A DNA stretch of 64,000 bases from positions 310,001 through 374,000 of the forward strand of contig NZ_CP038020.1 of assembly GCF_010120595.1 (NCBI RefSeq), in the 5' to 3' direction. The translations under genes were made by a program, and so were the position numbers. The notes beneath the pieces were generated by a model. The model saw only the letters and a list, made by a program, of their open reading frames with translations, was not told the origin of the DNA and did not search any database. This DNA is from Streptococcus thermophilus. Lineage in GTDB: Bacteria > Bacillota > Bacilli > Lactobacillales > Streptococcaceae. Within the stretch, counting starts at the first letter, position 1. Each line of letters starts with the position of its first letter. Shown one piece after another: positions 15,698 to 24,741 of the stretch.

Positions 15698-18067
15698 TTA
15701 TACATTCTCAGTTTTTGGTCTATAAATAACAATACCTACAACTACAAAAGTAAGTAAGAAAATGACTAGCATACGTACTTGATCTGAGATTTGTCCTGTC
15801 ATAGAAATAGTTTGACGAAGGCCTGACACAGAGTAGGACATTGGTAAGAATGGCTGTACGACCTTAAAGAACTTAGGACTAAGTTCAATTGGATAAGTCC
15901 CTGCACTAGAACCTAACTGTAAAAGCAACAGAATCATGGAAGCAAATGCACCATATCTATCATCCCAACCTACAAGGGCTGTAACGAGCGCCATTAAAGT
16001 CCATGCTGCAAGGAGAATCATACCAAATGTAGCTAGTGGATGATTTGGTTCAACTCCCATAAATCGAATAGCAATATAAAGGGCAATTGCAGCCATAGTT
16101 GCAATAATACCATTGATAAATAACTTATTTTTAGACCAGTCAAAACGACTCGTAAAGCTTCTTCCTGTTAAGCTTTTAGCAAAGATAACATTTGTTGAAA
16201 GAGCTACAACCATAAGAGAAACCGAAATCATATATGGGGCCATTCCCACACCATTAGTGTCAACCTTATCCTTATCAGTTTTCTTCACTTTTAGAGGAGC
16301 ACTGACTATCTTAGCATTTTCTGAGTTTACAGAAACAAGTGATAACTGTTGATTAGCCTTGTTTAATGAGTCAGACAAGGTAAAAAGATTAGTTGACAGA
16401 TTTGTCAATCCATTTGTTAAATTGTTTCCTCCAATTGCCAATTGTTGGACACCTGTATTAAGAACACTTGTACCACTTTTAAGGGTAGAAAATCCATTCA
16501 TTAAGGTACTACTGTTAGCATCTAGAATTTGTGCACCACTAGCAATCGTTGACACAGCACCAGTGTAGGTTGACAAACCTGTTAAGAGATTGCTTGCACC
16601 TGTGGCTAAAGTACTTTGAGCTCTTGACACACCTGAAGCAACTTGAATTGCCCCAGGCGATAATTGATTAACAAGTACTGAGTTAACATTAGCAATATTA
16701 CCTTGCATTGATGATATAGTTGAGGAAGCTACAGGAAGAAGAGTATTTGCCGAACTTGCAATGCCTGAAATAGACGTTTGTAGAGAAACTAAATTGCTTG
16801 ATTCTCCACTACTAGTTGTTGTCGTGCCTGCCAAGCTAGACAAAGCTGTTGACATGCTTGACACATCTGATGCAATAGTTGAAGCATAGCTACTAGCTGT
16901 AGAGCCAGCATTACTAATTGCTGAAGCAATCTCTGCTTGTTGATCTGCTGTCAAGCTTTGATATGCAGCTGTTCCTTGTACCGCAGCCAAATCGTTCGCT
17001 TTGTCAGTGGCACTAGCTGTAGCTATAGAACTAGCTGCAGAAGAAATATTTGAAAGATAAGTCGCTATTGAACTTGTATCTACTGATGTTGTTGATGTTC
17101 CACTAGGGAATGATGTATTACTTACTGTCGTATTAAGATTTTGAATTGCTGTATTTAAATCAGTTAAATTAGCTGACAAGCTTGACAACTGTGTTTGCTG
17201 TTCTTCAGATAAACTTGTTGCTGTAGCCATTTGACTAAGCGCCGTTGACAAAGAATTCGCACCTGTAACTAAGGTATTCATAGCTTCTGCTCCTGATGCA
17301 AATTGACCCGCAGCAGAATTAACAGCCTCTGAGTTACTATTCAACTGTGACAAAGCACCTGACAAAGTTGACACACCTGAAGTATAGGCAGATGCGCCCG
17401 AACTCAAGGTATCAACACCTGTCGCCAATGTTTGAGTAGAACCAGCAAGAGTTCCTAGACCATTTGATAAGATCTGACCTCCAGATTGAAGTGCTCCTGC
17501 ACCTGCATATAATTGACTGGCCCCATTCGCTGCAGTTCCCATCCCACTCTGCAGTTGAGACATACTCTTAAAGACAGCTCCAACATAAGTTGACGTAATA
17601 TTTTTAGAAACAGTCTCCTTTAACTTAGACATGGCAGAATCGCTCATTTTCGAAGAAACGAAGCTATGCCCTGCTGTTGTCTGATAAGAAATTTCTAGTT
17701 TCTTAGGATCATTTGTCAGAAGACTTGCTGCATTACTTGAGAGGTTTTCTGGGAAAGTGATAACCATATAGTAATCACCGTCTTCTATTCCTTTTTGTGC
17801 TTCAGTTTCAGTTACAAAATGATAGTCTAAATTTTTATTTTTAGACATATTGTCCACCATATCATGACCAATATTAAGCGCCTTATCTTGAAATCTAGCA
17901 CTCTTATCTTTGTTCACCACTGCCACTGGCAGATGTTTCACATTACCGTAAGGATCCCATATAGAAGATAAAAATATTAAATTATACAAAGCGGGTATCA
18001 ATGAAACACCAATAATGGTTATCCATAGCTTTGGACTTTTTAGAAGAGCCTTTAATTCTGCTAACAT
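15698..18067 (-). CDS. YhgE/Pip domain membrane protein
   Basis: A 789-residue protein with one N-terminal transmembrane helix (about residues 13-33), a YhgE/Pip extracytoplasmic domain with HLPVAVVNKDKSARFQD, a long Ser/Thr/Ala-rich middle with repeated LxSG..LxTG heptad-like units (about residues 170-590, seven or more SGAxxLxxG copies) and about five C-terminal helices from residue 615. The layout is that of the lactococcal phage infection protein Pip and Bacillus YueB-like phage receptors, and of membrane proteins linked to type VII secretion. Whether it is a phage receptor here is unknown. Divergent to a TetR gene, which probably regulates it. Confidence 0.85.
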   Translation of the reverse strand: MLAELKALLKSPKLWITIIGVSLIPALYNLIFLSSIWDPYGNVKHLPVAVVNKDKSARFQDKALNIGHDMVDNMSKNKNLDYHFVTETEAQKGIEDGDYYMVITFPENLSSNAASLLTNDPKKLEISYQTTAGHSFVSSKMSDSAMSKLKETVSKNITSTYVGAVFKSMSQLQSGMGTAANGASQLYAGAGALQSGGQILSNGLGTLAGSTQTLATGVDTLSSGASAYTSGVSTLSGALSQLNSNSEAVNSAAGQFASGAEAMNTLVTGANSLSTALSQMATATSLSEEQQTQLSSLSANLTDLNTAIQNLNTTVSNTSFPSGTSTTSVDTSSIATYLSNISSAASSIATASATDKANDLAAVQGTAAYQSLTADQQAEIASAISNAGSTASSYASTIASDVSSMSTALSSLAGTTTTSSGESSNLVSLQTSISGIASSANTLLPVASSTISSMQGNIANVNSVLVNQLSPGAIQVASGVSRAQSTLATGASNLLTGLSTYTGAVSTIASGAQILDANSSTLMNGFSTLKSGTSVLNTGVQQLAIGGNNLTNGLTNLSTNLFTLSDSLNKANQQLSLVSVNSENAKIVSAPLKVKKTDKDKVDTNGVGMAPYMISVSLMVVALSTNVIFAKSLTGRSFTSRFDWSKNKLFINGIIATMAAIALYIAIRFMGVEPNHPLATFGMILLAAWTLMALVTALVGWDDRYGAFASMILLLLQLGSSAGTYPIELSPKFFKVVQPFLPMSYSVSGLRQTISMTGQISDQVRMLVIFLLTFVVVGIVIYRPKTENV

Positions 18068-18195
18068 ATTTCTCCTTTTTAGACATCGTGTATACTTTTA
18101 TGATATAATCAATTATAAGCTCATTAATTTTATAAATCAATATTTAAAAACTATTTTTGGACACTTTATCTAAAACTGTGTGAAAGGAGAAATAC
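18068..18195. promoter_or_regulatory. divergent control region of the YhgE and TetR genes
   Basis: 128 bp of AT-rich DNA must carry both promoters. ACAC and GTGT halves (18170-18173 and 18177-18181 region, GGACACTTTATCTAAAACTGTGTG) form an imperfect dyad just before the TetR Shine-Dalgarno, a plausible operator. No consensus -35/-10 pair stands out. Confidence 0.3.
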
Positions 18196-18735
18196 ATGAC
18201 AAAAGATCAAAGGCGTTCACTTACTAAAAAAGCTCTTTTAGATGCTTTGGTAATATGCCTTAAAGACCAAGATTTCAATGAGATTACAACTATTCGTCTA
18301 GTTCAAACAGCTGGGATTAGCCGTTCAAGTTTTTATACTCACTACAAGGATAAATTTGAAATGATAGATAGCTATCAGAAAGAATTGTTTCATAAACTAG
18401 AATATATCTTTGATAAATACGAAGGAAAGAAAGAAGGGGCCTTTCTCGAAATCTTTGAAATTCTTACTCGTGAAAAACTTCTTTCAGCTCTATTATCTAC
18501 AAATGGAGCAAAAGAAATTAAAGATTTTCTGATAAACAAACTTCAGCGTATGATAGCTGAAGACTTTATTGACCCTACTGCTGAAAAAAGAGCTCTCAAA
18601 GGATTCGAGAAGAACTATGCCAGCATTTATCTTGCTCATGCTATTTTTGGAGCTTGTCAAGCATGGATAAAAAATGGCAAAAAGGAATCACCTCAAGAAA
18701 TGACAGACTTCCTTCTACGATTTATTCCACAATAA
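18196..18735 (+). CDS. TetR/AcrR family transcriptional regulator
   Basis: A 179-residue protein with an N-terminal TetR helix-turn-helix (ITTIRLVQTAGISRSSFYTH, about residues 29-48, followed by YKDKFEMIDSY) and a helical C-terminal ligand or dimer domain. Shine-Dalgarno GAAAGGAG. Its divergent position next to the YhgE/Pip gene suggests it represses that gene and itself. Full length. Confidence 0.9.
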   Translation: MTKDQRRSLTKKALLDALVICLKDQDFNEITTIRLVQTAGISRSSFYTHYKDKFEMIDSYQKELFHKLEYIFDKYEGKKEGAFLEIFEILTREKLLSALLSTNGAKEIKDFLINKLQRMIAEDFIDPTAEKRALKGFEKNYASIYLAHAIFGACQAWIKNGKKESPQEMTDFLLRFIPQ

Positions 18736-18752
18736 AATAACACCAGAAGCAC

Positions 18753-18793
18753 AAAAAGCTACAAAGTATCTCGGTAGATAAAGTAGCTTTTTT
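18753..18793 (+). terminator. terminator after the TetR gene
   Basis: AAAAAGCTAC (18753-18762) pairs with GTAGCTTTTT (18783-18792); inner TATCT / AGATA extends the stem; T-run follows. Confidence 0.8.
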
Positions 18794-18810
18794 CTCTTAT
18801 AATTAAATTC

Positions 18811-19173
18811 CTAGAACAATGAGATAATAAGTGAAAACAAGGTCAATATTGCGGGTCCACCTTGCGTAAAAATAATCTTCTTATTAGCAGTTACAGCACC
18901 ATAAACAGCAGCAAAGAAAACATTAAGAACAAAAACAGTTACAAGTAGCTGACTATTTGTAAAAATACCATACAAGAGGAATACAGCGATTAAACCATTG
19001 TAAATACCTTGATTTTTAAATAAGTTTGTAACAGAATCGCGTTGAAGCTCTTATTTGCTCATATTAAAAATTCTACTAGTTGTGTCTGAATGTGTTGCAA
19101 AAGTTTCCAAATACATGATATAAAGATGCTCCAATGCAACAATCCCAGCTAAAATTAGTATAATAATAGACAT
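18811..19173 (-). pseudogene. DUF1304 membrane protein with one nonsense mutation
   Basis: From ATG 19173 (Shine-Dalgarno GGGAG) one frame encodes MSIIILILAGIVALEHLYIM, the DUF1304 start, and continues after TAA at 19051-19053 (codon 41; MSK-stop-ELQRDSV) to four hydrophobic helices ending at 18811. The restored protein has 120 residues, normal for the family of small integral membrane proteins of unknown function. A single point mutation (E or Q codon to TAA) explains the break. Confidence 0.82.
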
Positions 19174-19288
19174 AGTTTCTCCCTTCTTAAACAACTTTGA
19201 CAGTATATCAAAAGTAAAGCATTAAAACAACACACATGTTTTATAAAATTTAAAATATGGTAAAACAAAGACTGAAAGAGAGGTCCTT

Positions 19289-19477
19289 ATGACAAAAACA
19301 GAAGTAATACAACGTCTACAAAAAGACTTGAAAATCTCTAGATTTCAAGCTTATATAGAGGATAAAGAATACTCTGAAGAAAGAGTACAAACGACTAAAA
19401 AAGATTTTGAAGCCTACTTCACCAACTACGTTTCAAATGTTTCAGCAGACTTTGAAGGTGGACTGGAAAATAAATGA
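19289..19477 (+). CDS. small hypothetical protein
   Basis: A 62-residue charged protein (MTKTEVIQRLQKDLKISRFQ) without membrane segment, with a GAGAGG Shine-Dalgarno 7 nt before the ATG and a strong hairpin 40 bp downstream. The coding frame is clean. I do not recognise the family. Confidence 0.65.
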   Translation: MTKTEVIQRLQKDLKISRFQAYIEDKEYSEERVQTTKKDFEAYFTNYVSNVSADFEGGLENK

Positions 19478-19515
19478 ACTATACCTCAAAATCACATATC
19501 ATAAGATAATGGAAC

Positions 19516-19549
19516 AAGCTCCTAGTCTAATACAAATGACTAGGAGCTT
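19516..19549. terminator. hairpin after the small hypothetical gene
   Basis: A perfect 12-bp stem, AAGCTCCTAGTC / GACTAGGAGCTT with a 10-nt loop. The T-run is poor (ATTATGTT), so it is a probable rather than certain terminator. Confidence 0.6.
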
Positions 19550-19658
19550 ATTATGTTAGAAAACAAAAAAGCCGTCTCATTCTGTGATATAGCTCTAAAA
19601 TCTATATAGAAGTAAGCAAAAAGGTAAGCAAATTTCTGAAACAGTCTTTTAAAATAAG

Positions 19659-19684
19659 CAAAAAGCCCATAATAACGGGCTTTT
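19659..19684 (-). terminator. rpsD terminator
   Basis: AAAAGCCC and GGGCTTTT with loop of 7-8 nt, followed on the minus strand by TTTT; 20 bp after the rpsD stop. Confidence 0.85.
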
Positions 19685-19703
19685 CGATACAATAATATTA
19701 AAA

Positions 19704-20315
19704 TTAAAGCATTTTGTTGTAGAATTCAACGACAAGTGCTTCGTTGATTTCTGGGTTGATTTCATCACGTTCTGGAAGACGTGTCAATGAACCTTCAAGT
19801 TTTTCAGCATCAAATGATACGAATGCTGGACGTCCGATAGTAGCTTCTACTGCTTCAAGGATAGCAGGAACTTTAACTGACTTTTCACGAACTGAGATTA
19901 CTTGACCAACTTCAACGCGGTATGAAGGGATATCAACACGTTTACCGTCAACAAGGATGTGACCGTGGTTTACAAATTGACGTGCTTGACGACGAGTTGT
20001 TGCGAGACCAAGACGGTACACAACGTTATCAAGACGACGTTCCAAAAGAACCATAAAGTTGAAACCAAGTGTTCCACCTTTAACTTTAGTAGCTTGTACG
20101 AACAAGTTACGGAATTGTTTTTCACTCAAACCGTATGAGAAACGAAGCTTTTGTTTTTCAGCCAATTGCAAACCGTACTCTGAAAGTTTTGAACGGTTAT
20201 TTGGGCCATGTTGACCTGGTACGTAGTTACGACGTGCCAATTCTTTACCTGTGCCTGTAAGTGAGAAACCAAGGCGACGTGATTGTTTCCATGATGGACC
20301 TGTATAACGTGACAT
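19704..20315 (-). CDS. rpsD: 30S ribosomal protein S4
   Basis: Primary 16S-rRNA-binding protein that nucleates 30S assembly. The 203-residue product starts [20 protein letters not shown]; the S4 RNA-binding domain lies at about residues 93-155 ([20 protein letters not shown]). I chose ATG 20315, which has AGGAGG 10 nt upstream; a longer frame to 20396 runs through the leader and has no support. A leader of roughly 150 nt precedes it, as in bacteria where S4 represses its own mRNA. Confidence 0.96.
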   Translation of the reverse strand: MSRYTGPSWKQSRRLGFSLTGTGKELARRNYVPGQHGPNNRSKLSEYGLQLAEKQKLRFSYGLSEKQFRNLFVQATKVKGGTLGFNFMVLLERRLDNVVYRLGLATTRRQARQFVNHGHILVDGKRVDIPSYRVEVGQVISVREKSVKVPAILEAVEATIGRPAFVSFDAEKLEGSLTRLPERDEINPEINEALVVEFYNKML

Positions 20316-20470
20316 TAATAATGTCCTCCTATAAAAAATATTTTTAGGAAATAACATTTTAGATAAACCTGATTCGTTCAGAAAGACTTCGCCCAAACAG
20401 CAAAGGTTACTTTTCTAGCTGACTTCCTGTTGACGAGCTTCATTTTATCCTGCTATTATTTCACATACTC
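20316..20470 (-). promoter_or_regulatory. rpsD leader, possible S4 autoregulatory region
   Basis: About 150 nt of untranslated sequence lies between the veg terminator and the rpsD start. In Bacillus subtilis S4 binds its own leader; whether this leader folds likewise cannot be shown by eye. No clear promoter could be fixed. Confidence 0.3.
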
Positions 20471-20485
20471 CGCTATTTTACCACG

Positions 20486-20511
20486 AAAAAAAGCCCAAGT
20501 AAAGGCTTTTT
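20486..20511 (-). terminator. veg terminator
   Basis: AAAAAGCC (20488-20495) and GGCTTTTT (20504-20511) with loop CAAGTAAA; T-run on the minus strand immediately after the veg stop. Confidence 0.8.
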
Positions 20512-20512
20512 C

Positions 20513-20815
20513 TTATTTATTTTCGATTTCAGCTTGTTCCTCGGGACTCAAATAACGAATGAGAGTCTTTTCAGTCAAAATATCTGAATAAGTATAAGAT
20601 TCAACATAACTATTATTAATAGCGTCAGCTTGAGAACCGAAGTCCTGATACTCAACAATAAACAATGATGGATAGACTTCTGTCAAACGACCAATCTTAT
20701 TCTTTTCACGTTTACGTCCATTCTCTAAAGTCAATTCTACCAACTGACCTTCATGAGCTTTAATAGCTTCCTTAATATTTTTCATTTTAGCAACATCTGC
20801 AAATGCGTCACTCAT
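20513..20815 (-). CDS. veg: Veg family protein
   Basis: A 100-residue protein with the Veg/DUF1021 pattern (MKNIKEAIKAHEGQLVELTL; ENGRKREKNKIGRLTEVYPS; LFIVEYQ). In B. subtilis Veg is abundant and influences biofilm gene expression; in streptococci the role is not established. It is 23 bp downstream of dnaB, so probably the last gene of the gdpP-rplI-dnaB-veg group. Confidence 0.88.
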   Translation of the reverse strand: MSDAFADVAKMKNIKEAIKAHEGQLVELTLENGRKREKNKIGRLTEVYPSLFIVEYQDFGSQADAINNSYVESYTYSDILTEKTLIRYLSPEEQAEIENK

Positions 20816-20838
20816 ATATATCTCCTTAAATCTGAAAG

Positions 20839-22200
20839 TTACGATTCCTCAAACTGAGCAATCGATGAAAATTTATTATATTCTTTTTGGAATAATAACT
20901 TAACTGTTCCACGCGCACCAGCACGGTTTTTTTCTAAGATAACTTCGATTGTATTATCTTCAATCGCATTCTCTGATTCTTCACTCTCTTTTCGATAGTA
21001 ATCATCACGATATAAGAAAGCTACAATGTCGGCATCCTGCTCGATAGATCCTGATTCACGGATATCAGACAAGACTGGTCGTTTATCCTGACGTTGTTCA
21101 ACCCCACGAGATAACTGACTCAAGGCAATTACAGGAACTTTGAGCTCCTTGGCTAAGATTTTTAACTGTCTTGAAATATCTGAGACCTCTTGTTGGCGAT
21201 TTTCCGGTCGCGTCCCTGTAATCAACTGCAAATAGTCAATCACAATGAGACCGAGACCACCCTCTACTTCTTGTGACAATTTACGGGACCGTGCACGAAT
21301 CTCAGTAATCTTTATACCAGGGGTATCATCTATGTAAATAGGTGCCTCAGCCAGTGCCCCTTGAGCAATCATGACATTATTCCAATCTTGCTCTGTCAAT
21401 TGACCTGTACGTAAAGCATGAGAATCAATCATACCTTCAGCTGCCAACATACGATCAACCAAGCTTTCTGCACCCATCTCTAGGGAAAAAACTGCAACAG
21501 CTTTATTTTGCTTGGTACCAACATTCTGAACGATATTCAACACAAAGGCTGTTTTACCAACAGCGGGACGAGCTGCTAAAATAATTAATTGGTCCGGGTG
21601 TAAACCTGTTGTAATCTTATCAAGGTCACGGAAACCTGTCGGTAATCCAGTTACATCTGATGTTTGCTGTGAACGCATCTCCAAAGTATTAAAATTGACA
21701 TCAAGAACTTCAGATATTTTGCGGAAACCACTACTATTGCTATGCTCTGAAACATCAACTAAGGCTTTCTCAGCATTTGCAATAATTTCATCCGATTCAG
21801 TTGTCCCCTCATATGCTTGATTGACAATTTCTGTCAACCTATTTATAATACGCCGAAGCATGGCTTTCTCAGCCACAATCTTAGCATAGTACTCAGCATT
21901 TGCGGATGTTGGGACACTATTGACCAAATCTACAAGATAAGAAATACCCCCTATGTTTTGGAGGTCATCTTGGTCATCTAAAATAGTACGTACTGTCGTG
22001 GCATCAATGGCATCATTTCGATCCGACAGCGTTACCATTGCTTTAAAAATGACACGATGGGAATACTTGTAAAAGTCATCTGCTTCGATAAACTCTCGAA
22101 CCGTAATTAACTTTTCCGGGTTAATGAAAATAGCCCCCAAAACAGACTGTTCCGCTACTAAATCATGAGGTTGCACTCGTAATTCTTGAGCTTCTGCCAC
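20839..22200 (-). CDS. dnaB: replicative DNA helicase
   Basis: Hexameric 5'-3' helicase that unwinds DNA at the fork (called DnaC in Bacillus nomenclature). The 453-residue product has the N-terminal primase-interacting domain (QPHDLVAEQSVLGAIFI), the RecA-like core with Walker A in ILAARPAVGKTAFVLNIV, Walker B around GLGLIVIDYLQL and the DnaB signature SQLSRGVEQRQDKRPVLSDI. Full length, downstream of rplI as in other streptococci. Confidence 0.96.
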   Translation of the reverse strand: MAEAQELRVQPHDLVAEQSVLGAIFINPEKLITVREFIEADDFYKYSHRVIFKAMVTLSDRNDAIDATTVRTILDDQDDLQNIGGISYLVDLVNSVPTSANAEYYAKIVAEKAMLRRIINRLTEIVNQAYEGTTESDEIIANAEKALVDVSEHSNSSGFRKISEVLDVNFNTLEMRSQQTSDVTGLPTGFRDLDKITTGLHPDQLIILAARPAVGKTAFVLNIVQNVGTKQNKAVAVFSLEMGAESLVDRMLAAEGMIDSHALRTGQLTEQDWNNVMIAQGALAEAPIYIDDTPGIKITEIRARSRKLSQEVEGGLGLIVIDYLQLITGTRPENRQQEVSDISRQLKILAKELKVPVIALSQLSRGVEQRQDKRPVLSDIRESGSIEQDADIVAFLYRDDYYRKESEESENAIEDNTIEVILEKNRAGARGTVKLLFQKEYNKFSSIAQFEES

Positions 22201-22243
22201 AATTATTCCCTCCTTTACAAGATTTACTTATAGTGTCAACGAA

Positions 22244-22702
22244 TTACTCAGCACTATTTTTGATGTTAAGCTTAATTTGTGCATTCACTTCTTTATGAAG
22301 CTTTACAGGAACCTCAATCAAGCCAATCGCTCGAATAGGATGTTCAAGTTCAATATGACGTTTATCAATCTTGATTCCAAACTGTTTCTGAAGTCCTTCC
22401 GCAATCTTTTTAGCTGTAATTGAACCAAATGTACGACCATCTGGCCCAACCTTCTCAGTAAATTGAAGACGATTTTCTTCTTTCTCAAGTTGTTCTTTAA
22501 CGCGTTTTGCTTCAGCTAACAACTCTGCAGCATGCTTTTCTTCTGATTTTTGTTTTCCTTTCAACTCCCCGATAGCTTGGTTTGTTGCTTCTTTAGCAAG
22601 ATTCTTTTTAATCAAGAAGTTTTGAGCATAACCTAATGGTACTTCTTTAATTTCACCTTTTTTTCCTTTACCCTTAACGTCTTGTAAGAAAATAACTTTC
22701 AT
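22244..22702 (-). CDS. rplI: 50S ribosomal protein L9
   Basis: A 150-residue large-subunit protein that starts [20 protein letters not shown] and has the central helix and C-terminal domain of bL9. The ATG at 22702 follows AGGAGG by 6 nt and begins 1 bp after the gdpP stop codon; a longer frame would reach back into gdpP and is not used. gdpP-rplI-dnaB is a conserved Firmicutes operon. Confidence 0.96.
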   Translation of the reverse strand: MKVIFLQDVKGKGKKGEIKEVPLGYAQNFLIKKNLAKEATNQAIGELKGKQKSEEKHAAELLAEAKRVKEQLEKEENRLQFTEKVGPDGRTFGSITAKKIAEGLQKQFGIKIDKRHIELEHPIRAIGLIEVPVKLHKEVNAQIKLNIKNSAE

Positions 22703-22703
22703 T

Positions 22704-24668
22704 TTAATCCTCCTTGGGAGCCAACTCTCCCATAATAGTTTCAATTAATTTATTTTGCGCTTGAGAAACACTACAGTCTCGTAATTGGCAGGCGGCTAGG
22801 TTGAAATGTCCACCACCACCTAATTTTTCCATAATACGTTGTACATTAATCGCATTATGGCTTCGAGAAGATATGTTTACAGTCGAGTGACTTGTTCGAG
22901 CAACAACAAAGGTTGCTTCGATTCCAGCCATTGCAAGCATAGTATCTGCCGCCTTAGCAATCACAACATTATTATAGCACTTGTGGTTATCTCCTGTAGC
23001 AACGATTATATCATCAGTAATTCGTTCGCCTGCAATAATTAACTCATTAATACGTCGATATTCGTCAAAATCCGTAGCAGAAATCATTTGAATTTCTCCA
23101 CTGTCACTTCCTAAACTACGAAGGTAAGAGGCAACATCAAAAGTTCGACTAGTAACACGAGTAGAGAAATTCTTGGTATCCAGCATTATACCTGCCATAA
23201 GGATAGAAGCTTGGATTTTACTCAAACGTTCTGGAGCCCCTTGAAATTGTAACAACTCCGTAACCAATTCACAAGCAGAGCTTGCTCCACTTTCAATAAA
23301 AGTCAAAACTGCATTTTCAGGGAAGTCGTCATCTCGACGGTGATGATCTACGACAATAACTTCATTAAATCGATCATAAAAATCCTGAGATAGGGTTAGA
23401 TTGATTTTTGAATGGTCAACCATAATTAGCAATGAGTGTTGGTTGACTAGTTCTTCAGCTTCTGAGAGTGTAATAAGGGGTGACTGCCCATCTTCTTTCA
23501 AACGTTCTACCGCACGCTCAATATCCGTATTCATAGCCATATCATCATAAACAGCATAGCTCTTTCTAACAATCTGACTAGCAAAATGGGCCATACCAAC
23601 AGTAGCCCCTAAGGCATCCATATCAAGATTTTTGTGACCTACAACAAATACTTTTTCGACTGTTTTTAACTTATATGAAATTGCAGTCATCATAGCCCTT
23701 GTTCTTGTACGAGAACGCTTAACTGTTGAGACAGAGCCTCCTCCAAAATAAAGAAGTTCCTTGTGATCATCATTTTCCTTAACAACAGCTTGATCTCCGC
23801 CTCGAACAAGTGCAATATTAAGGTTCTGCAAAGCAACTTGCCCGATTTGATCATGCTTAAGCGTACCAAAGGATATTCCCATACTCAAAGTCAGTGGTAA
23901 ACCACGTTCTTGTGCTTGTTGACGAAAGTCATCCAAGACAGAAAACTTTTGATCCATGAATTCTGTCAAAACACTGTAATTGGTAAAGAAGTAAAAACGA
24001 TCCCCTTCAATACGTCGATAATGAATATGCTTAGCCTTAGCAAACTCAGAAATAAATCCTACTACAAATGTATTGATTTTTGAAACATCTGCATCTGGCA
24101 AACTTCCTGTCACATCGTCGTAGTTATCAACTGAAATAATCCCAATAACAGGTCGAGTCATATTTGGATCAACATTTTCATCTTGATCATAAACATTGTC
24201 AATAAAATATGTCAGCTTATTGTCAAAATCCACAAAGGCAGCGTATTTATTGTCACCAACAGTTATCACATTCGAAGGTGACCCCTTTCGTTTCTGGGAG
24301 ATAAAATCTGCAATCAACTGCTTATTGAAGTTCCCATATTCATCTGAAAGCACTAACTTAGCATAGGGATTGAACCATTCAATATGGTCATTTTCGTCAA
24401 AAGTAACGACTCCGACAGGCATCTTTCCAAGAAGAGTCTTCAAAGAAGCTTCCACATCCTGATTCAGTTCATCTAATTGTTCTATTTCCAAAGACTCATA
24501 TGTTGTCTTTTGGTAATGCAATAGTGTAACAACTACTACCATAATGATAAAAAGCGCAAAAATGAGTGCAGACTCCGTTTGTAATACGCGGACAAAAATG
24601 GTAGCAATTCCAAAAAGAATTAGTCCTATCATTATCAGGTGAATAGTTGCAAAGTGAAATCTTTTCAT
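22704..24668 (-). CDS. gdpP: cyclic-di-AMP phosphodiesterase GdpP
   Basis: Hydrolyses the second messenger c-di-AMP to pApA and so influences cell wall, osmotic and beta-lactam tolerance. The 654-residue protein has two N-terminal transmembrane helices (about residues 8-50), a PAS-like domain ([20 protein letters not shown]), a degenerate GGDEF domain and a C-terminal DHH/DHHA1 module: [36 protein letters not shown] and [12 protein letters not shown]. All metal ligands visible. First gene of the group that includes rplI, dnaB and veg. Confidence 0.95.
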   Translation of the reverse strand: MKRFHFATIHLIMIGLILFGIATIFVRVLQTESALIFALFIIMVVVVTLLHYQKTTYESLEIEQLDELNQDVEASLKTLLGKMPVGVVTFDENDHIEWFNPYAKLVLSDEYGNFNKQLIADFISQKRKGSPSNVITVGDNKYAAFVDFDNKLTYFIDNVYDQDENVDPNMTRPVIGIISVDNYDDVTGSLPDADVSKINTFVVGFISEFAKAKHIHYRRIEGDRFYFFTNYSVLTEFMDQKFSVLDDFRQQAQERGLPLTLSMGISFGTLKHDQIGQVALQNLNIALVRGGDQAVVKENDDHKELLYFGGGSVSTVKRSRTRTRAMMTAISYKLKTVEKVFVVGHKNLDMDALGATVGMAHFASQIVRKSYAVYDDMAMNTDIERAVERLKEDGQSPLITLSEAEELVNQHSLLIMVDHSKINLTLSQDFYDRFNEVIVVDHHRRDDDFPENAVLTFIESGASSACELVTELLQFQGAPERLSKIQASILMAGIMLDTKNFSTRVTSRTFDVASYLRSLGSDSGEIQMISATDFDEYRRINELIIAGERITDDIIVATGDNHKCYNNVVIAKAADTMLAMAGIEATFVVARTSHSTVNISSRSHNAINVQRIMEKLGGGGHFNLAACQLRDCSVSQAQNKLIETIMGELAPKED

Positions 24669-24699
24669 ATAAAACCTCTTAATCTAACAATTATAACAT

Positions 24700-24726
24700 A
24701 AAAAAGCCTTAATTAAAAGGCTTTTA
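24700..24726 (-). terminator. mnmG terminator
   Basis: AAAAGCCTT (24702-24710) and AAGGCTTTT (24717-24725) with an AT loop; T-run on the minus strand. It lies 16 bp after the mnmG stop. Confidence 0.8.
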
Positions 24727-24741
24727 CAAGTGTTACGACTG

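Noticed and set aside
19592..19612. CRISPR-repeat or tracrRNA-like sequence (reverse complement ATTTTAGAGCT)
   Set aside because: A single short match without spacers, repeats or cas genes; it is better explained as the deleted form of the element at 11382-11418.
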